Of a stretch of 48,283 nucleotides of DNA, positions 41,957-48,283 are shown piece after piece. Below the pieces are notes generated by a model. It searched no databases. It was not told the DNA's origin and worked only from the letters and a program-made list of their open reading frames with translations. The stretch comes from an uncultured Clostridiaceae bacterium (GTDB lineage: Bacteria; Bacillota; Clostridia; Lachnospirales; Lachnospiraceae): NCBI GenBank assembly GCA_958441075.1, contig CAUCBQ010000003.1, positions 1-48,283 of the forward strand, read 5' to 3'. The translations under genes and the position numbers were made by a program. Each line of letters begins with the position of its first letter. Within the stretch, counting starts at the first letter, position 1.

Positions 41957-41970
41957 TCCGTAAAATAAAC

Positions 41971-41995
41971 GGCAGCGTCTGAAAGAGGCGCTGCC
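41971..41995 (+). other. Stem-loop after the importer 2 binding-protein gene
   Basis: GGCAGCG and CGCTGCC form a perfect 7-bp stem with an 11-base loop, followed by CCCCC and TTT. It probably protects mRNA or partly stops transcription, raising binding-protein output above that of the downstream genes. Confidence 0.6.
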
Positions 41996-42018
41996 CCCCC
42001 TTTGAGGGGAAACAGAGT

Positions 42019-42321
42019 ATGACAGAATCAGAAATCAGAAAAGCAGTTAAAAATAAAGAAAATTACAGCAGCATTGTTACTTATTTCAAAACAAAGAAAA
42101 CTCTCAGCGAGGCAGATCTGGCCCTGCTGATCGACATCATAGAGGAGATGTCCCCGGAGATTTATGAGCATTACAGAGCTCTCCAGGACATTTTCCGCGA
42201 AGGCATAAGAAAACATCTGGAAACTTCCGCGGAAGCTTCCGGTAAGCAGCTCGCATACGCCGTAAAGAAAGGCTGTGTCCTGGGGACGCTCCTGGCGGAA
42301 AAGTATGCGGATCGCGTATAA
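42019..42321 (+). CDS. Small unknown protein inside importer 2 operon
   Basis: I do not recognise this 100-residue protein. It is charged and appears mostly helical (MTESEIRKAVKNKENYSSIV; LLIDIIEEMSPEIYEHYRALQDIFREGIRKHL), with a more hydrophobic end (KKGCVLGTLLAEKYADRV). There is no signal peptide or clear membrane helix. GAGGGG precedes the ATG, and codon use looks like that of its neighbours, so it is probably real. It lies between the binding-protein and permease genes, so it may modulate the importer or its expression. Confidence 0.7.
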   Translation: MTESEIRKAVKNKENYSSIVTYFKTKKTLSEADLALLIDIIEEMSPEIYEHYRALQDIFREGIRKHLETSAEASGKQLAYAVKKGCVLGTLLAEKYADRV

Positions 42322-42349
42322 AAGTACGAAATATTATGGAGGTAACCGT

Positions 42350-43243
42350 ATGAAAAATAAGAAAGGATTCTGGGCGCTGAATATCGGCCTTCTGTACATC
42401 CTGCCCTGGCTGGTTGGTTTTATCCTGTTTAAGGTATATCCCTTCCTCTCATCCCTTTTTTACAGCTTTACCAACTATGACCTTTTCAATGGCATAACAA
42501 AATACGGCGTGATGAATTACGAGAAGATCTTTACAGATCCTGATATTATCCGCGCCTTTATGGTAACGTTTAAATACGCTGTTTTTGACGTTCCCTTAAA
42601 GCTGATGTTCGCCCTGTTTATTGCCTACATCTTAAACTTTAAGTTAAAGGGCGTAAACTTCTTCAGAACCGCTTACTATATTCCGTCCATTCTGGGCGGC
42701 TCCATCGCTATCGCCATTCTGTGGAGGGCAGTATTTAATACAGACGGCCTGATTAACACGGTTTTGGGCGTATTCGGTATTCCTGAGATTAACTGGATGG
42801 CCGGAGACATGAGCGCCCTGATGGTAATTGTGCTCCTGCGCGTATGGCAGTTTGGTTCTGCCATGGTTATCTTCCTGGCAGCCTTAAAGGGTGTGTCTGA
42901 GGATCTTTACGAGGCAGCTTCTATCGACGGAGCGGGCAAGTGGACCCAGTTCTTTAAGATTACGGTTCCTCTCATTACACCGGTTATTTTCTACAACCTG
43001 GTTACTCAGTTATGTCAGGCATTCCAGGAGTTCAACGGACCATTCCTTGTAACCAAGGGCGGACCAAACGGAGCAACCACCCTGATTTCCATGCTGATTT
43101 ACAACAACGCATTCCTCCGCCACAAGATGGGTATGGCAAGTGCCCAGGCGTGGATTCTGTTCTTAATCACTATGACTATGACCGTTGTTGCATTCGTCAG
43201 CCAGAAGAAGTGGGTTTACTATTCAGATGAGGATGGGAGGTAG
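42350..43243 (+). CDS. ABC importer 2 permease 1
   Basis: A 297-residue permease with six helices (first: WALNIGLLYILPWLVGFILF). The ATPase-docking loop is YEAASIDGAGKWTQFFKITVPLI. GGAGG lies 7 bases before ATG 42350; the longer frame from 42275 overlaps the small gene and is rejected. It pairs with the next gene. Confidence 0.92.
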   Translation: MKNKKGFWALNIGLLYILPWLVGFILFKVYPFLSSLFYSFTNYDLFNGITKYGVMNYEKIFTDPDIIRAFMVTFKYAVFDVPLKLMFALFIAYILNFKLKGVNFFRTAYYIPSILGGSIAIAILWRAVFNTDGLINTVLGVFGIPEINWMAGDMSALMVIVLLRVWQFGSAMVIFLAALKGVSEDLYEAASIDGAGKWTQFFKITVPLITPVIFYNLVTQLCQAFQEFNGPFLVTKGGPNGATTLISMLIYNNAFLRHKMGMASAQAWILFLITMTMTVVAFVSQKKWVYYSDEDGR

Positions 43244-43249
43244 AATCAG

Positions 43250-44101
43250 ATGACAAGAGAGACAAAAAGAAAAATCAGTACTGTGATCCGCTACACCCTT
43301 CTGATCCTGGTAGGTTTTATTATGGTGTATCCCCTGATCTGGATGGTGGGCGCAACCTTTAAGACCAACTCCGAGATTTTCACCAGCGCATGGTTTATTC
43401 CGAAGAATCCGGTATTTGACGGCTATGACAATGCATTTAAGAGCTACGGAGGAAAGATCGACCTGATTAAGTCATTAATCAATACCTACAAGATCGTAAT
43501 TCCAAAGGTTATTTTTACAGTAATTTCTGCAACGATTACAGCATATGGCTTTGGACGCTTTAATTTCAAGGGAAAGGGCATCTTCTTTGCATTGCTTATG
43601 TCCACCCTGTTCCTGCCTCAGGTAGTATTAAACGCTCCTCAGTATATCATGTTTAATAAGTGGAAATGGGTTAATACCTATCTTCCTCTGGTAATTCCGT
43701 CCTTATTTGCAGCTGATACATATTTTGTATTTATGCTGATCCAGTTCTTAAGAGGCGTACCCAAGGAGCTGGAGGAAGCGGCTAAGATCGACGGCTGCAA
43801 CACCTTAAAGACACTGTGGTATGTAATTGTTCCCATGTTAAAGCCATCACTGGTATCCTGTGCGCTGTTCCAGTTCATGTGGACCAACAATGACTTCCAG
43901 GGTCCGTTGATTTATATTGCTGATATGCAGAAGTATACCAACTCTGTATACCTGCGTATGTCCATGGACGGCGACGTAGGCTTCCAGTGGAACCGAATTC
44001 TGGCAATGTCCTTAATTTCCATCATTCCTTCTCTGGTAGTATTCTTCTGTGCTCAGGATTCCTTCATCGACGGTATCGCAGCCGGAGGCGTAAAGGGCTA
44101 A
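43250..44101 (+). CDS. ABC importer 2 permease 2
   Basis: A 283-residue permease with about six helices. The docking loop is EEAAKIDGCNTLKTLWYVIVPML and the end is DGIAAGGVKG. GGGAGG lies 10 bases upstream, 6 bases after the previous stop. As in importer 1 there is no ATPase gene. A terminator-like hairpin follows. Confidence 0.92.
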   Translation: MTRETKRKISTVIRYTLLILVGFIMVYPLIWMVGATFKTNSEIFTSAWFIPKNPVFDGYDNAFKSYGGKIDLIKSLINTYKIVIPKVIFTVISATITAYGFGRFNFKGKGIFFALLMSTLFLPQVVLNAPQYIMFNKWKWVNTYLPLVIPSLFAADTYFVFMLIQFLRGVPKELEEAAKIDGCNTLKTLWYVIVPMLKPSLVSCALFQFMWTNNDFQGPLIYIADMQKYTNSVYLRMSMDGDVGFQWNRILAMSLISIIPSLVVFFCAQDSFIDGIAAGGVKG

Positions 44102-44125
44102 ATTTTACATTGTACATTAAAAACG

Positions 44126-44161
44126 GGGGAGTCTCTTTCGGGAGATTCCCCTATTTTTGTT
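44126..44161 (+). terminator. Intrinsic terminator between importer 2 and GH28
   Basis: GGGGAGTCTC (44126-44135) pairs with GAGATTCCCC (44142-44151) with one G-T pair, followed by TATTTTTGTT. The GH28 gene starts 17 bases later with no clear promoter, so termination may be partial. Confidence 0.8.
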
Positions 44162-44177
44162 AAAGGAGACAAAAGCT

Positions 44178-45728
44178 ATGGAATTAAAAGTGATTTATAA
44201 AAATGCAAGATGCGCTGTGATTGAAATTGCAGACGGAGGACGGTACCATACAGCTTCTGTCTGGACGGTTTACTTAAACCAGAAGGAAGTGTTAAAGACA
44301 GATAAGGCAATCACCAGCCTGTATCATCTGACGCCGGATACCCAGTATGAGGTGGAAGCGGTGAATGAGGCCGGAGAGAGGATTATGTCTTATTTTTCCA
44401 CAGACTATGAATTTGTCACCTTAAATGTCCGTGACTTCGGCGCAAAGGGCGACGGCGAGAATGATGATACAATTTTTATTCAGGCAGCTATTATGGCCTG
44501 CCCAAAAGAAAGCCGCGTGCTGATTCCCGCAGGAACCTACCGGGTTTCCTCTCTGTTTTTGAGGGATGATGTTTCCATTGAGCTGGATGAGGGCGCCGTG
44601 CTGTCCGCATTTACGGACCGGAGCCATTTTCCTGTATTCAAGGGAATGATTCAGAGTTATAATGAAAAGGATGAGTATAATCTGGGTACCTGGGAGGGAA
44701 ATCCCCTTCCTATGTTTACTGCCATTATTACGGGTGTAAATGTAAAAAATGTGACTGTCTACGGTCAGGGAACCATTGAGGGAAATGCAGATGCAGAAAA
44801 CTGGTGGAAGAATCCCAAGGTTATGAATGGCGCTTTTCGTCCGCGGATGGTATTTTTGGAGCGGTGTGAAAATGTGGTTCTCCAGGGTATTACGGTACAG
44901 AACAGCCCAAGCTGGAATCTTCATCCATATTTTTCCGATAACCTTCGTTTTCTGGATATGAAGGTATTAAATCCAAAGGATTCACCCAACACAGACGGCC
45001 TTGATCCTGAATCCTGTAAAAATGTGGAAATAACAGGCGTATATTTCTCTCTGGGAGACGACTGCATTGCTTTGAAATCCGGAAAGATTTATATGGGATC
45101 AACCTATAAGCGTCCCTGTGAGAACATAACCATCCGTCAGTGCTGTATGCGGGATGGTCATGGCTCCATTACCATCGGAAGCGAGATGGCAGGAGGCGTA
45201 AAAAATCTGACCGTAAGAGACTGTATGTTCCTTCATACAGACCGGGGACTGCGGATTAAGACCAGAAGAGGACGGGGAAAGGACGCGGTGGTTCAGGGTA
45301 TTTTATTTGAAAATATCACTATGGATCATGTGATGACTCCTTTTGTGATTAACTGTTTCTATTTCTGTGATCCGGACGGCCATTCAGAATATGTGCGAAG
45401 CAAGGAAGCAGGGCCGGCAGATGAGCGTCTGCCGGAGATTGCCACCCTTACCTTCAGGAATATTGAGGCCAGAAACTGCCATGTGGCTGCTGCCTATATG
45501 TATGGCCTGCCGGAAAAGAAAATCAGGCGGGTGGAGATGGAGCATGTGCGGGTAACGTACGCAGATGAGCCTATGTGCGGTCAGCCTGCCATGATGGAGG
45601 GCTGCAGTGAGACAACCTGCCGCCAGGGTATCTATGCAAATAATATTGAGGAACTGATATTAAAGGATGTGGAGATAAGCGGTCAGGAGGGGCCTGCGGT
45701 TATCACAGAAAATATTGGAAATATATAA
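44178..45728 (+). CDS. GH28 polygalacturonase, cytoplasmic
   Basis: A 516-residue enzyme hydrolysing alpha-1,4-galacturonan. An N-terminal fibronectin-III-like domain (about residues 1-75) is followed by the right-handed beta-helix (NVRDFGAKGDGENDDT). Catalytic motifs are N271-T-D273-G, the D294-D295 pair in GDDCIALKSG, G-H328-G and R359-I-K361. No signal peptide is present, so it probably acts inside on imported oligomers, most likely from the chain end. AAAGGAG precedes ATG 44178. lacI follows by 14 bases. Confidence 0.94.
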   Translation: MELKVIYKNARCAVIEIADGGRYHTASVWTVYLNQKEVLKTDKAITSLYHLTPDTQYEVEAVNEAGERIMSYFSTDYEFVTLNVRDFGAKGDGENDDTIFIQAAIMACPKESRVLIPAGTYRVSSLFLRDDVSIELDEGAVLSAFTDRSHFPVFKGMIQSYNEKDEYNLGTWEGNPLPMFTAIITGVNVKNVTVYGQGTIEGNADAENWWKNPKVMNGAFRPRMVFLERCENVVLQGITVQNSPSWNLHPYFSDNLRFLDMKVLNPKDSPNTDGLDPESCKNVEITGVYFSLGDDCIALKSGKIYMGSTYKRPCENITIRQCCMRDGHGSITIGSEMAGGVKNLTVRDCMFLHTDRGLRIKTRRGRGKDAVVQGILFENITMDHVMTPFVINCFYFCDPDGHSEYVRSKEAGPADERLPEIATLTFRNIEARNCHVAAAYMYGLPEKKIRRVEMEHVRVTYADEPMCGQPAMMEGCSETTCRQGIYANNIEELILKDVEISGQEGPAVITENIGNI

Positions 45729-45742
45729 AACGGAGGGATAAG

Positions 45743-46735
45743 ATGGCAGTAACGATCAAGGATATCGCTAAAAAGGCAGGAGTTTCCTATTCAACGGTTT
45801 CCAGGGCCTTAAATGGGGTAGGGGCAGGAGATTCGGAGGCAAGAGCAAGAATCCGCCGTCTGGCGTCGGAAATGGGCTATGTGCCAAATCAGGCAGCCAT
45901 CCATTTGAAAAAATCGCGTTCCTATGTGATCGGCCTGTATTTTTCTACCATCAGCAAGATGACCTCTCCCTATGTACTTCATGATGTTCTGACGGGGGTT
46001 TACAGCATAGCGGGAAGCAAGTATAATGTAGTGGTAAAAGGTATTGATATGCATGAGCCGGGAACCTTAAATCCCAGCTATTTTGACGGGGTAATTGTTC
46101 TTTCACAGAAAAATGAAGATATGGAATTTATGAATGAGGTTATGGCAAAGAAGATTCCTATGGCAGTCATCTGCCGGTCGGTGGATATCGACGCCCCTAA
46201 TATAACTACGGATGAGGCCAGAGCTATGGAACGGGCTATGGATTATCTGTTGGAAAATGGCCACCGGAAGCTGGCGGTAATCGAGGGAAAACCGGAGCTG
46301 GACTCTACCCGCCTGCGTCACAGAGGCTGGAGGACTTCCATGAGAAACCATGGCCTGGACCCGGATAAGGTTCCCATGATTCATGGAAATTACCGCTACG
46401 GAAGCGGCTACAGCGCTGCAAAGCAGCTTCTTGCTTATGAGCCTACAGCTATTCTGTGTTTTAACGATGAGATGGCATTTGGAGCAAGGACAGCGATTGC
46501 AGAGGCCGGCCTGTCTGTGCCGGAGGACGTTTCGTTGATTGGTTTTGACAACTGGGATTTGTCAGGTTATTCCGATATGCATCTGACTACTGTGGAGCGA
46601 AATATGGGAGAGATCGCCAAAGAGGGAGCCAGAGTGCTTCTGCGCCGTCTGGATGAGGGAATTGTAGATAACCGGAGGATTTATCTGAATAATAAACTCA
46701 TCATACGGAATACAGTGCGGAATCTGAATGAATAA
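45743..46735 (+). CDS. LacI-family transcriptional regulator
   Basis: A 330-residue repressor. The N-terminal DNA-binding domain is VTIKDIAKKAGVSYSTVSRALNG with the hinge GYVPNQAAIHLKKSRS, followed by a periplasmic-binding-protein-like sensor domain that includes AILCFNDEMAFGA and SLIGFDNWDLSGY. GGAGGGAT precedes the ATG. It is the last gene of the importer/GH28 run and probably binds the palindromes at 40469 and 40542, releasing them when a uronide ligand binds. Confidence 0.93.
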   Translation: MAVTIKDIAKKAGVSYSTVSRALNGVGAGDSEARARIRRLASEMGYVPNQAAIHLKKSRSYVIGLYFSTISKMTSPYVLHDVLTGVYSIAGSKYNVVVKGIDMHEPGTLNPSYFDGVIVLSQKNEDMEFMNEVMAKKIPMAVICRSVDIDAPNITTDEARAMERAMDYLLENGHRKLAVIEGKPELDSTRLRHRGWRTSMRNHGLDPDKVPMIHGNYRYGSGYSAAKQLLAYEPTAILCFNDEMAFGARTAIAEAGLSVPEDVSLIGFDNWDLSGYSDMHLTTVERNMGEIAKEGARVLLRRLDEGIVDNRRIYLNNKLIIRNTVRNLNE

Positions 46736-46777
46736 TACACGGCAGAATGCTGTAAATCAAATCAAAAGGAGAAGCTA

Positions 46778-47305
46778 ATGATGAAAAAACTGGAAGAGTA
46801 TGTAAGAAGCATTCCCGATTTCCCGGAGCCGGGAATTATTTTCAGAGATGTAACTTCTATTTTACAGGATGCAGACGGACTGCAGCTTTCAATTGACAGC
46901 CTGCGCTCCATGGTAAAGGATCTGGATTATGACGTAGTAGTCGGGCCGGAGTCCAGGGGCTTTATCTTCGGCGTACCGGTGGCTTATGCAGAGCATAAGA
47001 GCTTTGTTCCGGTGCGCAAAAAGGGAAAGCTTCCCTGTGAGACGATTTCCGCAGAGTATGAGCTGGAGTACGGCACTGCTGAGATCGAAATCCATAAGGA
47101 TGCCATCCGTCCGGGTCAGAGGGTTGTAATCGTAGATGATCTGATTGCTACCGGAGGAACTACAGAGGCGATTATTAAGCTGATCGAGCAGCTTGGAGGA
47201 CAGGTGGTAAAGATCTGTTTTGTAATGGAACTGGCCGGATTAAAGGGAAGAGAGCGGTTAAAGGATTATGCTGTGGATTCTGCGATTGTTTATGAGGGGA
47301 AATAG
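46778..47305 (+). CDS. apt: Adenine phosphoribosyltransferase
   Basis: This 175-residue purine-salvage enzyme makes AMP from adenine and PRPP. The PRPP-binding motif is VVIVDDLIATGGTTEA, and the N-terminal SIPDFPEPGIIFRDVTSIL with VGPESRGFIFG is diagnostic. AAAAGGAG precedes the start; the second ATG (46781) is a possible alternative. It is unrelated to the pectin genes and ends in its own terminator. Confidence 0.96.
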   Translation: MMKKLEEYVRSIPDFPEPGIIFRDVTSILQDADGLQLSIDSLRSMVKDLDYDVVVGPESRGFIFGVPVAYAEHKSFVPVRKKGKLPCETISAEYELEYGTAEIEIHKDAIRPGQRVVIVDDLIATGGTTEAIIKLIEQLGGQVVKICFVMELAGLKGRERLKDYAVDSAIVYEGK

Positions 47306-47348
47306 CCCCGTTCCCGGAAAATAACATATTTGCTTTGCGCTGAGAGCT

Positions 47349-47387
47349 GCCCATTCCGCCTTCTGACGGGGTGGGCATTATTTTTTT
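47349..47387 (+). terminator. Intrinsic terminator after apt
   Basis: GCCCATTCCG pairs with CGGGGTGGGC (two G-T pairs) around an 8-base loop, followed by ATTATTTTTTT. Confidence 0.85.
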
Positions 47388-47423
47388 CACATATTTTTCA
47401 CATTTTCCCCTGTCTCAAATCCC

Positions 47424-47474
47424 TTGACATTAAATTATTAAGTCTGTATAATACCAAAAGTTAGGACGCTAACT
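47424..47474 (+). promoter_or_regulatory. MarR gene promoter and operator
   Basis: TTGACA, a 17-base spacer and TATAAT are perfect boxes at 47424-47452. AGTTAG (47459-47464) and CTAACT (47469-47474) form 6-bp arms with a 4-base centre over the transcription start, a usual MarR-type operator. Confidence 0.8.
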
Positions 47475-47504
47475 ATTTGGGAGAAGTGTATATAAAGAGG
47501 TGGA

Positions 47505-47984
47505 ATGATGCAGGATATGGAATGCAGAATGGAAACAATGCATATGGGAAGGATGATTCATATGCTTTCCCGTCAATTAAAGCGCAGAAACATTCATGAG
47601 GAGCTGGCGGAAGAGGGCCTGACCGGCTCTCAGCGGCATATTATGAAGTTCATCCTTCTGCGGACCATGCATACGGAGGTCTATCAGAAGGATATCGAGG
47701 AGGAATTTCATATCCGTAAATCAACGGTAACAGGAATCCTGAAGCTTTTGGAAAAAAATGGATTTATCCGAAGGGAAAGCGTTCCCCAGGACGCCAGATT
47801 AAAGCGCATTGTGCCTACTGTCAGGGCAGAAGCGCTGCGCCCGCGGATTTTAGAGCAGCTTGAGAGAACGGAAGCCCTTCTTATGGAGGAAATTCCGGAG
47901 GAGGAGCTGCGGATCTGGCGCAGCGTGATGGGACGGATGTTCGGCAATCTTGTAAAGGCGGAAGAAGAAGGAGGAAAAGGATGA
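47505..47984 (+). CDS. MarR-family regulator
   Basis: A 159-residue winged-helix regulator. The DNA-binding part is VYQKDIEEEFHIRKSTVTGILKLLEKNGFIRRESVPQDARLKRIVPT, with helices for dimer contact on both sides. Its stop overlaps the exporter start (ATGA), and it has a self-operator just upstream. It probably represses itself and the ABC exporter until a toxic compound binds. Confidence 0.92.
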   Translation: MMQDMECRMETMHMGRMIHMLSRQLKRRNIHEELAEEGLTGSQRHIMKFILLRTMHTEVYQKDIEEEFHIRKSTVTGILKLLEKNGFIRRESVPQDARLKRIVPTVRAEALRPRILEQLERTEALLMEEIPEEELRIWRSVMGRMFGNLVKAEEEGGKG

Positions 47985-48283
47985 ATAAATTACTTTTAAA
48001 ATCGGTCCGGGAATACAAACGTCAGTCTGTGCTGACCCCCATATTTGTATTTCTGGAGGTATTGCTGGAAGTTATGATTCCTATGGAAATGGCGAAAATC
48101 ATTGATATAGGCATTTCAGGGGGCAATCTGCCCTACATCATACAGAGAGGCGTCATTCTGGTGGTAATGGCTATGCTGGCCCTGTATTTCGGCGTAACTG
48201 CCGGAAGGACGGCGGCTGTAGCTGCGGCGGGATATGCGAAGAATCTGCGCCATGATATATTTTATAAGGTACAGGAGTTTTCT
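47981..48283 (+). CDS. ABC exporter (membrane-ATPase fusion type), 3' end outside the window
   Basis: Only the first 101 codons are visible: a short basic start (MNKLLLKSVREYKRQSVL), then hydrophobic helices (LTPIFVFLEVLLEVMIPMEMAKIIDIGI; VILVVMAMLALYFGVTAGR) and the coupling helix start NLRHDIFYKVQEFS. This is the N-terminus of a type-1 exporter half, often encoded as a pair. GGAGGAAAAGG precedes the ATG, which overlaps the MarR stop. Drug or peptide export is likely but unproven. Confidence 0.85.
   Translation, partial: MNKLLLKSVREYKRQSVLTPIFVFLEVLLEVMIPMEMAKIIDIGISGGNLPYIIQRGVILVVMAMLALYFGVTAGRTAAVAAAGYAKNLRHDIFYKVQEFS

Overview
The window looks like a chromosomal piece of a gut-type Firmicute, most likely a Lachnospiraceae (class Clostridia). 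The basis is moderate GC, strong AGGAGG-type ribosome sites, a monoderm-style Tad pilus locus with a DUF5702-like protein and no secretin, and YesM/YesN-type regulators beside oligo-uronide ABC importers. No rRNA, tRNA, CRISPR array, insertion sequence or prophage was seen. Genus and species cannot be set from the sequence alone.

Layout. 1-3011: end of an OmpR-type response regulator and its multi-pass sensor kinase, closed by a strong terminator. 3095-8125 (minus strand): a small-molecule phosphotransferase, glycogen branching enzyme (glgB), a GH13 alpha-glucan hydrolase, a DUF2508 protein and an ArsR-type regulator with a likely self-operator. 8320-19009 (plus): an eleven-gene Tad/Flp pilus operon running from its promoter through prepilin peptidase, TadZ, TadA, TadB, TadC, Flp pilin, DUF5702-like protein, TadE-like protein, a second prepilin peptidase, a second TadE-like protein and a membrane FHA protein. 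19018-29252: first galacturonate/pectin module, with a GH4 alpha-galacturonidase (CHEV motif), an AraC regulator, a YesN/YesM two-component pair, a three-gene sugar ABC importer and an amidohydrolase. 29499-37277: mixed block with a HIT protein, a sigma-like protein, MurG, a zinc-ribbon membrane protein, pstSCAB-phoU behind PhoP-like repeats, and a hicAB toxin-antitoxin pair. 37360-46735: second pectin module, with transaldolase, DeoR and GH105 on the minus strand, then a divergent ABC importer, a small unknown protein, a GH28 polygalacturonase and a LacI regulator on the plus strand. 46778-48283: apt, then a MarR regulator translationally coupled to a truncated ABC exporter.

How the genes fit together. 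The three uronide glycosidases (GH4, GH105, GH28) have no signal peptide. The two importers have lipoprotein binding proteins and two permeases each but no ATPase, so they presumably share an MsmX-type ATPase encoded elsewhere. This suggests that oligogalacturonides released outside the cell are imported and cut up inside. Four kinds of regulator (AraC, YesMN, DeoR, LacI), plus CcpA-type sites, appear to control the system. The most unusual material is in the Tad operon: a TadC-like protein with a predicted extracytoplasmic Ig-like domain, a TadE-like protein with two tandem H/C...CxxC motifs and an odd N-terminal extension, and two A24 peptidases. The 15-bp triplicated box near the DeoR gene and the 100-residue unknown protein inside the second importer operon also stand out.
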